Source: Arctopsyche grandis
Taxonomy: Eukaryota; Arthropoda; Insecta; Trichoptera; Hydropsychidae
NCBI RefSeq assembly: GCF_051622035.1
Contig: NC_135359.1
Span: forward strand, 30,285,501 to 30,349,500
Direction of reading: 5' to 3'
DNA: 64,000 nt
Part shown: positions 1 through 12,749 of the stretch, piece after piece
Position numbering within the stretch: position 1 is the first letter of the stretch
How the letters are laid out: each line of letters starts with the position of its first letter
The notes under the pieces: model-generated
What the model was told of the DNA's origin: nothing
The model's database searches: none
Seen by the model: the letters and a program-made list of their open reading frames with translations, nothing else
Position numbers and translations under genes: made by a program

Positions 1-780
1 ATTCACGGAGGCGACAATCGAACGAGAAAAGCGGATAAACTGGTCCGGATAAACGGAGACAAAACAAACGAGTCGATAATTAAACCGGCAGTGATCCCGA
101 CGCGGTGGTTATTTATTGGCCAAGGTTCTATTATATTACAATACCCCAAATAGCATGCTTGTAGACAACAAAAAAAACAGTATTCTTAACATTTTGTGTA
201 GATAAACACAAACAAACAATTTTTCCATCATAAAACATAATATTTATTTGCATATACATAATATATAAATCACATATTCGTAATAAATCTTTTATATACG
301 TATGTACTAATATCCAAATATATTATTAAATTACGAGCAAGCTCCGTAGTCCATTATACACGTTCCGATCAGAATATTATTACTAAGTAAGACGATACGT
401 TATATCGATGTTCTTATTCAGAGTTGATTACTGATTACCGCAGTTGATTACACTTCTAAGAAGTGACAAAAATGGTTTCGGAAATCCTAGGGCATCTTAG
501 ATGGTATTGATTTACGTGGAACCTACATATGAACTCTTTGATTGATATATTAGAAGCAATGCAAATTGAGGACCCAGAATGAATTTACTTTTTTAACTAG
601 CTTTATCATGATTAAAAAAGTTAATTGAAATGAAGTATGTATGTAAGCATAAAAATTGGCAGTCTGAAGTTTTAGAAGGACTTTTGATTGCTGAACTTTT
701 CTTTGGTTTATATTTTTAAAGCAATACAAGTCTTAAAGGGTTGAAAAAATGGGATATGAAGTAATTATATATGTATGTAG
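1..780. other. AT-rich intergenic DNA
   Basis: Apart from a short, less AT-rich piece in the first 120 bases I see no coding signal, RNA gene or recognisable element here. Short ATAC/ATGT microsatellite runs occur, as everywhere in the window. Confidence 0.5.
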
Positions 781-1640
781 AAGAATGTCTAATGGGGCGT
801 TCTAGTTTAGTATAACTCGCTTAGGAAACCATTGATTGATATTCCAAAAACAATACAAGTCAAGAATCCAAGCCTGATAAAGTGGTGTCCAGTCAAAATC
901 GCTCGGTACATAAGTGCCCCAACATAACTGCCCCGACATAACCGCGCGACGACAAAACTGGGCACCGATAAAACCGCCCCAGCAAAAAGCGCTTGGCGAC
1001 AAAACCTTTGATTTCGATTTGATTAATATAACTGGAGCACAATCCATTAGTGATTTCCAGCTTTTAGTGTAAACTTAAGCAAAACATCGGGATGCATGAT
1101 CTTATATCCTACAAGCTGTGTAACAGAAAGATAATTTCCACCGCACGCCACTGGTGAAAATATACATATATACATACATACATTTACCAAAACCATATTT
1201 GTTTTTATTTCTCAGACTTTTAGATTAAAATAGTATTGTAGAAATATAACACATACATAAATACACTCAATCCTATAATATGAATAATCTTATACATTTT
1301 AAACTATGCTATACAAAAATATTTATTTTTATTGAGATCACAGTTTTAATTTGACGAAACAAAATCACGTCAAATTTATGGAATCAATTTATGTATATGT
1401 ATGTTCATTGAGGGCGACTATTTACTCGAAGAAAGATTTGAATTTGAACATTCCCACGAAACTCAAAGTTGAAATTGGTATTTTAATTTTTTTATTAATT
1501 CTTGCGCTGCTTTGTCGCCGATCGATTTTTGCTGGGGCGGTTTTGTCGGTGCACGGTTTCGTCACCGCGCGCTTACATCAGGGTGGTTATGTCGAGGCGC
1601 TTTTGTTTGTCGCGCAATAGTCGGGGGTACCGATAAAATA
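781..1640. repeat. GC-rich inverted repeat pair, transposon-like
   Basis: Two blocks built from CGACAAAAC/CGCCCC words face each other. The block at about 885-1010 and the one at about 1505-1640 are reverse complements: GGGGCGGTTTTRTCGGTGC is shared on opposite strands, followed by a shared CGCGCGGTTATGTCG-like part. A third copy lies at 27530-27745. The composition is far more GC-rich than the surroundings. I see no transposase, so it is probably a non-autonomous element. The short reading frames through it are not convincing. Confidence 0.55.
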
Positions 1641-1717
1641 TAGTGAAATGGAAAAGTGAATTATTCGATTGAATTTGAAAAATGTATGTCTGAAATGTCT
1701 ACGTTCTAAGAGGACTT

Positions 1718-1925
1718 TTGATTTTGATTTTTAAATGCTTTTTATTATTACTAAATTATGTTCACAATACATCTTATATATATTTTAATAGCTACTGATC
1801 TACTGATCATTTTCTATTTTACAATTTTAATTTAATTTTGTTAGTAATCATAGTATTATATTATTCTAATGTTAATGTACAGCATAATAGGAAAAATAGC
1901 TCAAAAATTTGTATAAAGGGGGTTG
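1718..1925 (-). mobile_element. Jockey-like LINE, 3' UTR fragment
   Basis: Severely 5'-truncated copy of the non-LTR family that recurs at 7713-8412, 9545-10454 and 57145-57651. Only the 3' untranslated part is present, ending (minus strand) in GTAATAATAAAAAGCATTT. An 11-bp target duplication, TAAGAGGACTT, flanks it at 1707-1717 and 1926-1936, so both ends are exact. Confidence 0.85.
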
Positions 1926-2690
1926 TAAGAGGACTTGAGATTGATTAAACTTACTGAAAGAAACACTTTTTTGGTAATTTTAAAGCCAAACACACAAACA
2001 CTTCGAACCTGATAAACACGGAATTAAATTCAGCCTAAAAGGACACGGGATTGATGTAACTTACTGCGGAATCCATTGGTTGATATTCCAGAAGTACATA
2101 ATATAATGGAATGGAAAAGTGAATTGAAATGAAATGCTTCTCCATATATGGAACATATACCAATATATTATAATAAATATGTACATTCGAAAAGATAGTG
2201 GATCGCGCAGTTTCTAATACGGATTCGAACGACCACGACGATGATGATGATGATGACGATAATGATCATCAGAGCCGGCTACGTATCGCACTGACGTGAT
2301 TGATTGATTGATGCCACACTCGCATCTCAATACAGCCAACTACATACATACATAGTACCCATTGCAAGTCCATTTTTTCTCGACCGGACCAAATTAAAAC
2401 GTAAGATACGCCGAGCGCAAAAATCGCGTATGATACGAAACGTTAATTACGACTTCGTGTGACCCTTTCGGCGCTGAGATTCAGCGAGTGCACCGATGCA
2501 ACCATATTTACCTCTTAATTTATGTGTTTTAAGTGCAGTCGAAGCTTATGCACACACGGTGCATCTCATCTCAGATGCTATCTCGAGTGTCTCGGATTTA
2601 ACGGAAATAAAACCCCTAGAGCGCGAACGCGACGATGATGTGTGTATCCTCAGGCCATGTAATACCCATGAATGTGTGTATATAATGCAT

Positions 2691-3080
2691 GGTGCACTTG
2701 TTTGAACCCTGTATCTGTGGTTTATCGCTTAGTCCAGTTGGTATGGAACTCACTTGGATGTTCGTTTGTATCTCCTTGTACGCAATGTATCCAAATTCTT
2801 TTATTTATTAATAATATTTCGATACTAAAGATCTTTACCAAGTTTTGCCATAGGTTTTGAGAAAAATCATTCAAATAAAATTCACGGTGCACTTGTTTGA
2901 ACCCTGTATCTGTGGTTTATCGCTTAGTCCAGTTGGTATGGAACTCACTTGGATGTTCTTTTGCATCTCCTTGTACGCAATGTATCCAAATTATTTTATT
3001 TATTAATAATATTTCCATACTAAAGATCTTTACTATGTTTTTTCCATGGGTTTTGAGAAAAATCATTCAATTAAAATAAA
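2691..3080 (+). repeat. 195-bp tandem duplication
   Basis: Two head-to-tail copies of one unit (2691-2885 and 2886-3080), each starting GGTGCACTTGTTTGAACC, with only a handful of differences. The unit carries a short open frame that repeats almost unchanged, but without start context or homology it is not called as a gene. Confidence 0.85.
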
Positions 3081-5425
3081 ATATTTTTTATTAAATCAAA
3101 ATTTTTGTATTAAATATAATTTTATCTTATGCAGTTTATAAAATTGGTTGAAAATGTAATTACAATTACTCCGTAATAGATACAAACATTGGTTTAATGA
3201 ATGACAATTTCAAAAAATATAGCCTATGTTAGAACTATCTATAATTCGTGCTCTAGTTTCAAACATTAATAACTTTTTAGTTTAATGATTTTTTTTATAT
3301 TTTATTTATAAATTTTATAAAAAGTATGTTTCTGCTTTATTATTAAGAATTCACCATCATATAAACTAGCAAAAATGGTCTAAATTTGTGTCACAAATCA
3401 GAAATGAATTATTAAATACGGATATGAAAATGATCTGTTAAATCTTACTAGAAATATAGATACGCATGTATATAAATTTCACGTGAATATTTTAAATTAT
3501 TATAATATAAAGAATATCAGTTTTATCATTTCGTTAATGCACTAATTTATCATTCACAGATTAAACTTAAATTAATTCAAATACATAATCACAAAATTAG
3601 ATGAACAAATTTTACTACGTACATTTCATGCATATGTAGATTAATATTTGTTTAGATCTTTTTATGTGTATTTTATAATAAAAAGGCAATACTCTTATTA
3701 CCGAATTAACTAAAAATATAATCTAAAGATAATTTTTAAGGAAATTCCTAATGAAAGACGATGCCTTCTATTACGCGTATTCTATATACTTAAAATACAG
3801 AATGTAATAAAATTCGAACGATCACATCGAAAAATGAGGATCATTACCTCAGTTCACATACATCATTATCATTAGCTTTGGCTTTTAAGTAATAAACGTG
3901 TGCAACACGGTGAGTTAGGTTAAAAAATCAACCACACTTTAAACAGAAAAAAAAACTAATAATCAGTAGCCACGATTCATTTCGAGCCACAATCAAACGG
4001 GATGATTCAATGAATTTCACGAAAACACACACATAAAATTGAACCAAGACAGAATCGACATGTAATAGCGAACATCGCGAATATTCAAACACGTCATATT
4101 TTACCGTGAACTTTTCATCTAATAGTTGGTATACTTATCGTGCATATTTGTGGCACTTTTTCGTGGCATGCGCCGATTCACTCGACCGCATGATTTATCA
4201 GATCGATTGTAAAAGTGGAAAGTATCATAAGCAGACGTGGAAGAAGAACTTTGCAATGTTGGAACAAAAAATATATATGTGTATCTAACTAAGGTCATTT
4301 TGAATCATTTCTCTGCGTCAGTCCCATTCATGAGTGCATAGTGTGAATGCACGAGCGTGAGAAGTTGCATGCTGCTGATTTTTTGCTTATTTATACAATT
4401 AAACAATAATCTAACAGATATGTGTGTTTGTTTGTAGGTAATGGTACAAGTGTTTCATTAACTACACAATGCTGAGATAACTGTTAAATTATATTTCGAA
4501 TGTTCAGATACACTTGAATATACAAACCTTATGCAACATATAAATATATCAACATACATCTGATATACCAACTTTTTGATATATGTACATACATATGTAG
4601 CTATCAATTGAATTCAAAAGTATTAAATATCACAACGTATGTATGTTTGGCAAAATAAATCTGAAAGAGTAATTATTTAGTGACAACTTAAAGCCAACTT
4701 AAAAATATTATTTTCTCTTATTGTTTTAATCAAAATAACCAGATAAAAATAATTCGATGGATGAAAACACATAAAATACTCAATTAGACACCTTTATTTT
4801 TGGCGTTTTGCGATAAATACTAAAATTCACAATAGAAGCTAATTTGGATGATTTAATGCTACTTTTTTTTTTGTTGTAGCTTTAAATATTATGCGTTTCA
4901 TAAATTGTATTACAAAGTATTAAAATTGATCTTTATTTTTAAATGTATGTCTAAAAGAAACAGAATCTAAAACTGAACAATCAACGTATTTGCTACAAAA
5001 TACTCCATAAACCTGTTGTTAAATAAATATCTTAATAAATGCCTCGCAAAAGGCAATTTTTCATTTATGTAAATGAAAAATTGTAATACAAGTTGGTATA
5101 ATATATTCAAAAACATTGCAAAATGTTCTTCTTTTACATATGTTCAATCTTCCTATGTATATTTTCGACCGTCTCAAATACCCTTAGAAAACCTTGCACA
5201 TTAAAATCTAGTTATGATTCTGCAAACATTGTAATTATATGTACTAGCGTTAAAACAATTCTTTAACTACATACATACATATAAGAATTGAATGACTACC
5301 ACATTACAAAATAAGTTAAATTTGACAAAACACTATTGACATTTCATACGAGTTCGTTGATATTTAAACGAGCGCAAGTTACATATATTTTGCAATTTCA
5401 TGCAACATGTACCAAAAATTAATAT
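3081..5425. other. AT-rich DNA without recognisable genes
   Basis: Long AT-rich stretch. The only clear structure is a perfect hairpin at 5054-5083: 14-base arms CAATTTTTCATTTA and their complement around a two-base centre. The short frame near 4106-4288 has no support. Confidence 0.45.
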
Positions 5426-5830
5426 TCAATGGAATTTAATCGCATCGTATAGCATTTGCTGTACAACGAACTTTGAAAACACACAGCAGATGGCATTTAA
5501 ACGCGTTTCGATACGGAAATTCGCACGAAAAAATTGCACAACGCTTTCAGAGATGAGCCGAAGCTGTCGTTGATAGAGTTTTTCGCACATCAAAATAATC
5601 TCATTGTCCGATTGCAATTTATTTAAGGCCAATAACAAATACGCACACAAGCGAGCGTCCGTAATACGGTTTATCGAGAATGGATGACTGGCACAAGTGG
5701 ACGGGTAACAAGTGAAACTGAGGTCGTTAAATCGCAGACCAAAAGAAATTCGCCAATGCACGTCGTCGGAGAAATTAAAAACGAAATACATATAACCGAA
5801 CGCAAAACAAAAAAAAAATCGTAATAACAA
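5426..5830 (-). CDS. Hypothetical ORF, possible exon
   Basis: The longest open frame outside simple repeats (134 codons; the first ATG is about 13 codons in, near 5791). It lies in a less AT-rich island (5340-6320). The predicted protein has a hydrophobic start, four scattered cysteines in its first half, and a leucine-rich, possibly helical second half. I recognise no family. A frame this long is borderline for chance in 64 kb of such DNA, and no clear splice sites or promoter support it. Confidence 0.2.
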   Translation of the reverse strand: MLLRFFFCFAFGYMYFVFNFSDDVHWRISFGLRFNDLSFTCYPSTCASHPFSINRITDARLCAYLLLALNKLQSDNEIILMCEKLYQRQLRLISESVVQFFRANFRIETRLNAICCVFSKFVVQQMLYDAIKFH

Positions 5831-7155
5831 AAAGAAGCCTAATAATAATCAGTATTAATTTCTCTCGTACGCTAAGTAGGTCTGCGGCGCGTCTCGCGTC
5901 TCGAAGACAACCTAATTATTTTTATTATATAATTTATTAAAAATTATATACAACGTACATGTATTTATATATATTCGCACACGTTCGCCCAATCGAGGTC
6001 GCCGTACGTTGAATGTTAGTTTTCGCCAATTCAATAGATAATCCTTATACGCGTAATTTAACGGTGACTCTCGGCGAAATTGTTCGGTGTTTTATGACGT
6101 TGCACAATTTGACCGAATCCTGTTCGTATTACGTCAAATTTGTTTGTTTTTTTCTGACGTGCATATATTAAATACCCGTGTAAGATAATTTTCAGTTAAG
6201 TGAACACTCTGATTAATCAACGCGATGATTAATCTTATTTATAAAGCCGAAAGACACGCCGAAGAACAGATAACGAATCGCTTCCGACAACGGTTCTTGA
6301 CTACTTAAGTTTCACGGGATCGTAAAAAGTTATAAATGGCTATGAGGATTCCATTTATGTATACATTATTTTCAACATATGCACAATTTAATAAGTGTGA
6401 TTTTTGAATTGCAATGTGTAATTTTTATCATGTTAGATCATCATAATAACACTTTCAGCATGCTTAATTGTTAGTTCTGATTGAATTTTATTTTAAATTG
6501 TGATCAAATGTATAATACAATAGTCGAACAGATCTGGCATGAGACGTTAAATATACATGCTATCGAGCCGCGAAGGTCAATTGCATTTCGTTTCAGTTTC
6601 GCATTGCATTTTGGTCAAGAAATACAACATTGTTCGTGCGTATAGCGGTCGGTAGAATTTGACTTTAATTTTTTGTTATTAATAAAACTTTAATATAAAT
6701 AAAGTAAAAAGTAAGTGGTTAATATTACTAAGCTATTTTCGGAAAACGTAAATATTTTATATTAATGGAAATTTATGTTAAGACGACGAAAGTAATTGTC
6801 AACGACATGTTATGAACAGCAAAATTTACAGTAATATTATTAAAGACCTTGCATTGAATTTTATTGTAATAATATTATGTAATTAAATAAGAAATAATTT
6901 TAAAAAATAAAGAAATTATTTTACGTCCTTACATTGATAATTTGATTTAAATTATTATTTTTTTAATTTTTCCATTCATTTAGATACTAAATTTCCTATC
7001 GTATTTATTCAAGAACACATCAAATAATTTCATCTATCAAAAAAAAGGAATTAACACAATGTTTCAAATGAGCAGATTTCAACATGTATTTAGAGCAGAA
7101 AAATTAGATTTTGATTTGAAAATCTAATCGATTTTACGTACTCGTTTATAACATA
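5831..7155. other. Intergenic DNA, nothing recognised
   Basis: The first 500 bases continue the less AT-rich island, with several CG-containing words. The rest is very AT-rich. No gene, RNA or element is recognised. Confidence 0.4.
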
Positions 7156-8640
7156 CTAGTGATTTTACCCGTCTTAGCTCTGTATTTGTAATATAAACCG
7201 CTTACACATAGCCAATCTAATAGTAAACATTTTATTAAATTTATTCGAATATTCATCTGTTTTTTTTTATTAAATTGAACGTCACAGATTTTACGAACCA
7301 AACATACATATATACATACAAAGTCTCTTTCGAAATTATATATTAGACTGGTGTTTTTACCCGGCTTCGCTCGGTATTTGTAATATAAACCGCTTAAACA
7401 TGGCCAATCTAATAGTAAACATTTTATTAAATTAATTTGAATATTTATCTGTTTTTTTTTTATTAAATTGAACGTCACGGATTTTACAAACCAAACATAT
7501 ATACATACAAAGTCCCTTCGAAATTATACATATATTAGATATTAGACTAGTGATTTTACCCGGCTTCGCTCGGTATTTGTAATATAAACCACGTAAACAT
7601 GGCCAATCTAATAGTAAACATTTTATTAAATTAATTTGAATATTCATCTATTTTTTTATTAAATTGAACGTCACGGATTTTACGAACCAAAACAAACATA
7701 CATACATACAATAAAATATTTAGGAGTAACGTTTGATAAAATAATGAGATGGGCACCTCACATTGAGGCAGCGAAATGCAAGGCGATGCGGGGTATATCC
7801 TCAATATATCCAATATCGCGCGCTCATATTACCATTATTAACCTATGCTTCACCTGTATGGAATAACGCCTCGAATACTAACCTTTCCAGGCTCCAAGTA
7901 ATACAAAATAAATCTCTAAAAATAATTTATAATACACCCATATATACTAACCTGAAAAAACTGCATGCCATATATAATATTCCGTTTGCTACAGACATTA
8001 CTAACAAACTAACCAGTAGATGCTATGACAGAATCACTAATAACCATACTAACACACTTGTGAAGAGTCTCGGTGATTACAACAAAATGTCTATACCCTT
8101 CAGGTATAAACACAGATTACCTAAACACAATCTGCTTTAGGTCATCGACTTTAGAGAGTCTTTAATTAATATTATGTATTAGATGTATTATGAACATTTA
8201 TAAGGATTGTAAATAGGTTTTTGAGCTCTTTTTCCTAATATGCTGTAGATTAACATTAGAATAATATAATACTGTGATTACTAACCAAATTAAATTAAAT
8301 TGTGAAATATAAAATGATCAGTAGATCAGTAGCTATTAAAATAGATATAAGATGTATTGTGAACATAATTTCGTAATAATAAAAAGCATTTAAAAATAAA
8401 AATAATATAAAAATACATACAATGTCTCTTTCGAAATTATATATTACTAGTGTTATGCCCGGCTTCGCTCGGTATTTATAATATAAACCGCTTAAAACAT
8501 GGCCAATCTAATAGTAAACATTTTATTAAATCTATTTGAATATTCATCTGTTATTTTTATTAAATTGAACGTCACGCATTTTACGAACCAAACAAACATA
8601 TATACAAAGTCTCTTTCGAAATTATATATTAGATTAGATA
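7156..8640 (-). mobile_element. Head-to-tail array of short Helitron-like units
   Basis: Four units of about 190-200 bp in the same orientation, starting at 7156, 7348, 7547 and 8447. Read on the minus strand, each begins near ATATAATTTCGAAAGAGACT and ends with CGAGCGAAGCCGGG, a short spacer and CTAG, the usual Helitron 3' end (small hairpin then CTRR). The second unit ends CCAG instead of CTAG. No Rep/helicase frame is present, so the units are non-autonomous. The third unit is split by a Jockey insertion (7713-8412). Confidence 0.7.
7713..8412 (+). pseudogene. Jockey-like LINE, C-terminal reverse transcriptase and 3' UTR
   Basis: 5'-truncated non-LTR retrotransposon. It opens in the last part of the reverse transcriptase (KYLGVTFD... 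then, after a frameshift near 7800, LPLLTYASPVWNNAS and LQVIQNKSLKIIYNTP) and stops at 8140. A 3' UTR and an A-rich tail follow. The motifs are typical of the thumb/C-terminus of jockey-clade enzymes. An 11-bp target duplication ATACATACAAT (7702-7712 and 8413-8423) marks precise ends inside a Helitron-like unit. The frameshift and truncation make it inactive. Confidence 0.85.
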
Positions 8641-9532
8641 TGAAAGATTTAAAAAAAATGAACATTATATCTATGTACATGGGTCAATTTTTAAAGTTTG
8701 AACCAATTAAAAGTACTTTATGAATTTGAGTGGGTTTATTTATGTTGCACAAACATATCAATGCAAGTTTCTTTACCAGACACTGTTTTATAATCAGAGG
8801 GGTGACTATACACACAATGTTGTATAATCAGAGGGGTGATTGAATATCAAAAGGATCCTTTTACCTTTTATTCGGAGGCGCATTTGAATGCCGGCAACTC
8901 CATGGCCCTCGCGGCCTGAAGATCCTCTGGCGTTCCCGGCCAGCGGAAAAACCAGATTGGAAAACCAAAACAAATTGATAATTTGTTTGTGTTTAATTCC
9001 TCTGCGTACCGTGGCAACACTCGACTATCACTTGCGCTATTCAACGTGTCATCACTCAACTTTACTACGAAAATTACTGAATATAATATCGTTTACGTCG
9101 AGCACGTGCTACCGTTGGCGCGGTGTAGAGTTGCGCGCGAGCGGACCGCTCCTGAGGACGTTCGCGGTCCAACTGAGGAGTGCCTAAAGCAACTGCTGGC
9201 TGTCAACCTGTTGCCGTTGCCACCGCTGTTGCTGCACCAGAAGTAGCAGTAGGTAGCACCAAGCACCAGACCAGATTTCACCATCTTCCGACGGTGCATT
9301 TCCCGAAAAAATCGCTTCGAATCGGTCGAAAGTGAAAGGCAGGCGAAACCTCTAATAAGGGTAGCTTATTGAATCAACTGTTGCAGCTTACTAAGATCAA
9401 AACCCAAATTCACATTACAAAAATCTTTACTTTTCTATTTTCGAATTAAAAGATGAAGATGAATGGGATCAAGTTTTTATCTTAAAACAGTTGTTCCCAA
9501 CCTTTTTTGACTCGCGTATAACAAGGTAGAAC
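8641..9532. other. Less AT-rich island with open frame
   Basis: Bases 8870-9330 are much richer in CG words than their surroundings. A plus-strand frame at 8983-9246 is open for 87 codons and ends in leucine/proline-rich sequence before TAG, but has no ATG near its start. On the minus strand 8868-8960 resembles a coding scrap, possibly of a retroelement. TATAATCAGAGGGGTGA is repeated at about 8790 and 8823. Exon of an unknown gene or element debris; I cannot decide. Confidence 0.25.
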
Positions 9533-9544
9533 ATTACACTATAT

Positions 9545-10454
9545 TTTTTTTTGTTGATTATTAAATTCTTTTTATTATTACTAAATTATGTTCACAATAC
9601 ATCTTATTTTAATAGCTACTTATCTACTGATCATTTTCTATTTTATAATTTTAAATTAATTTTGTTAGTAATCATATTATTATATTATTATAATGTTAAT
9701 ATGTACAGCGTAATAGGAAAAAGAGCTCAAAAACCTATTTACAATTCGTATAAATGTTCATAATACATCTGATACCGATGCGGTGCAAACGATCGAAAAG
9801 CGCCAGACAGACTGAACCACAGATTCGTTAACGACACGTGTACCTTATGCGTGCGTACTGCTCGCACTTACACTAAGCGAAATCTACCCGAAGTCCCGAC
9901 ATACCTACCCTGTATACGTTCTGTGCTTCTGATACTTTAGTTCCGAATTTTTCCTTATTAAATTATTAAAAACTCGCCAGAAAGATCCAACTCAATTTTT
10001 ATAATTACCATTTTAATAATTGCATCTGTGAACATCGAAAGATTACTCGTCATCTGATGTGCAATTTTTCATTCGTGAAGTCGAGAATTGCGTTTAAAGC
10101 AGCCATCCAGTAAATCTGTGGTTCAATCTGTCTGGCGCTTTTCGATCGTTTGCACCAAACCCATCTAATACATAATATGAATTAAAGACTATCTAAAGTC
10201 GATGACCTAAAGCAGATTGTGTTTAGGTAATCTGTGTTTATAACTGAAGGGTATAGACATTTTGTTGTAATCACCGAGACTCTTCACAAGTGTGTTAGTA
10301 TGGTTAGTAGTGATTCTGTCATAGAATCTACTGGTTAGTTTGTTAGTAATGTCTGTAACAAACGGAATATTATATATGGCATGCAGTTTTTTCAAGTTTG
10401 TATATATGGGTGTATTATAAATTATTTTTAGGGATTTATTTTGTATTACTTGGA
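9545..10454 (-). pseudogene. Jockey-like LINE interrupted by a MITE
   Basis: Same family as 7713-8412, minus strand. 10207-10395 still encodes the end of the reverse transcriptase (starting MKKLHAIYNIP, ending KHRLPKHNLL) and 9545-9766 is the 3' UTR. A 12-bp target duplication, ATTACACTATAT, flanks it (9533-9544 and 10455-10466). A 387-bp MITE has jumped into the 3' UTR (9776-10162). Confidence 0.85.
9776..10162. mobile_element. MITE with long inverted ends and 9-bp duplication
   Basis: The two ends are inverted copies of about 45 bp (GGTGCAAACGATCG ... AGACAGACTGAACCACAGATT). Flanks are ATCTGATAC (9767-9775) and ATCTAATAC (10163-10171). The uninterrupted sequence survives in the LINE copy at about 57370, where ATCTAATAC occurs once, so the 9-bp duplication is proven by an empty site. 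Long ends with a 9-bp duplication suggest a Mutator-like (MULE) parent, but no transposase is seen. A second copy is at 58401-58773 and a diverged one near 20590-20880. Confidence 0.85.
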
Positions 10455-10573
10455 ATTACACTATATAAAATTAATGTATTTCAGGAAATTACTCACTTTT
10501 GTTTTTGTATGTAATAAAACGTGTATTCAATTTTCTGAACTTAACTATATAATCAAAAATATAGAAAACTTTT

Positions 10574-10840
10574 ATCAGACCTAAACTAGAATACGCTTTT
10601 AGCAATAAGATATTACATGTATCGAAAGGGTTCAATGGAGAATTACAAAGATTCCTTCTGAACTTAATTCACTTTCTTATAACGAAAGATTTAAAAGAAT
10701 GAATGTCACTACACTGGAGACGAGAAGAATAAGAGGTGACTTAATCGAACTCTTTAAAATACTAAATAATTATTATAAATGTCATATGTCCAATATTATT
10801 ATGTTTCAACGTAAACACCCGCCTCAGAGGTCACTCGCTT
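10574..10840 (+). pseudogene. CR1-like LINE reverse transcriptase fragment
   Basis: IRPKLEYAF in one frame is followed, after a frameshift, by LSYNERFKRMNVTTLETRR and IRGDLIELFKILNN in another. This is the well-known C-terminal block of CR1-type enzymes (LEYA...YEERLKRL..TTLEDRR.RGDLIE.YKI). The frame ends in a stop shortly after. It is a decayed remnant and I could not place its ends. Confidence 0.75.
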
Positions 10841-11054
10841 AGACTCTAAAAAGAAAAATCTAATAAATTGATCAGAGATTCCTTCTTTTCAAACATAGTG
10901 TGTTTGTGTATTTCGGAAGTAATTTGAACACTTTTAATCCTATCAAACTGAAACTTACATAGTATTAGTTTCTGTAACATTGTATTTTTTTTAAATCAAG
11001 TTTGGCAAAAATAGTAGTATTTTTTAGTATTAACAATTTTTTGCATTCAATTTT

Positions 11055-11590
11055 CTCTTAACCCTTTGAGGGCTGACGTCTTTTCTGTTGAAACTGAAAA
11101 GCTGAAAATTTCGCCAACATTTCCAACTAGAATTATTTAGAAATCCAATAGAAAGCAGGTATAAAAATTGTAGCTAATCCAAACAAATCCTAGATCACTA
11201 CTTTTAAAGTTGTGTTTAGACTCTCTAATATATCTGGCAACAATATATAAAGGAGGTATGTAATAAACAAAAGACGTCTATTGTTGAATGTATTTTTCCA
11301 AAACTAGTTCCATCTTCTTCATTGTTGTTAAAATGTAATGCTCATAATCTAAATGCCGAGCCACAATCTAAAATACTCGGCAGTTATTAACTCAGAAATT
11401 CCGGTGTTAACCAGCTTTTATAAACATTGACAAATTAATGACACGGATTACACGACCCATGGTCAATACAGTTTTTTTTAATGCTGGAAAGGCTTAGCGG
11501 GTAGTATTCTTTTTTACTTTGTACATTCTCAAAATACAATGCCTATCGGCGTTTTTCAGGACCATGGAGTTTTTGGCAAAACACCTGCTC
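11055..11590 (+). mobile_element. Repeat with piggyBac-like left end
   Basis: Begins TTAACCCTTTGAGGGCTGACG, as piggyBac-type elements do (TTAA target, CCCTTT end), and runs about 530 bp to TTTTTGGCAAAACACC. A second copy at 37799-38366 shares the whole length with many substitutions. I do not find a matching right inverted end, so the class is tentative. Confidence 0.5.
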
Positions 11591-12745
11591 AATGGTTTTG
11601 ACTAAAACTCTTTTTACATGCAATAGGAATGATAAATTGTATACACTGGTTTTTTTTTTTATTAATATTTTGACCTCAACCGGAAGTACATGTGTATGTA
11701 TGTAGTATTTTTTCTCGAAATCAAGAATTGAGAATCGACGCTTTTTATGTTTTCCTCCGAAACCTTTTGACGATTAAAACTGAAATTTCAATTTCAGTTT
11801 CATATCAATTAACATACTGAATCTCGTTTGGTTTTTCTGCTACTATTTTTTACATTGTTTTAAAGCAATGGTTTGGATGAAGCCTTTCTAGAGTCAAATT
11901 CGAGAATTTGGCAAATAGGCTGAGAGACGCGCCATATTACATACATATACATATACATATACATATGTAATTGTTCATTTTATTAATTAAGTATGTACAT
12001 GTATTTAAAGAATGTATTTTTTTAATGAGTTAATACTTATCTAAGAATAAATCGTAAAATGGCGGAAATGTCAAAGTAACTACTATGTACTTATAAATAA
12101 ATAGATTTCAAATTGAACGTGCATATTTTAGAACCTCAAAGGAATGTAATTGAAAGACATTAATTTATGACCTTTAATAATAATAAATTGTATATTAAAG
12201 TCCATTTAAATATAATACAAAAATTAATTGTAGTACATTAACACAAAAATTGAATTGCAGCAAATTTAGTAAAATTGCATTTAAATACTGTTATAGTAAA
12301 TAACCGTTGTATTTTATGATAAATGAATATACATATGTATGTAAGTACATGTATGTAAATATGTCATAAAATGCGTCAATTTAATTGTAAGCCAAAGTTC
12401 TTATTATCTTCGCATAATAAAATTATAAACTATTTTATATGTATGTATTTGCCTGTTTCAAATCACATAATATAAGTACATACATACAGATTTTATTAAA
12501 TTAATTTACCTTTTCGTTTTATAAAAAAAAATCTTAAAAATTGTCAGAGAAAACGCGTCTAAATCATTTACGAATATGCTTTATTTTATTTTTACATTTT
12601 CATTTCAGCTAATAAGACCTTACAGTTATTCTCAAATCGTGTCTATATCCAAACATATGTATGTACATAGATATATTTTAATAATGTAAGTCGTACTTAA
12701 ATTTCAATAAAACATTAAATATTATGTATTTCCGGAAATATTAGC
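11591..12745. other. AT-rich DNA, weak repeat traces
   Basis: Around 11670-11830 the words CCGGAAGTA and CTCGAAATCAAGAATTGAG weakly recall the Helitron-like family at 51105-52245. The rest is AT-rich with ATAC microsatellites. No gene seen. Confidence 0.35.
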
Positions 12746-12749
12746 TTAA

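Noticed and set aside
802..1047. 81-codon frame through the CGACAAAAC repeat
   Set aside because: Same sequence occurs as repeat at 1505-1640 and 27530-27745 with frames broken; explained by the element.
7146..7647. Repeated minus-strand frames (..NLIKCLLLDWPC..) suggesting a protein repeat
   Set aside because: They come from the tandem Helitron-like units, have different frames and stops, and no start or splice context.
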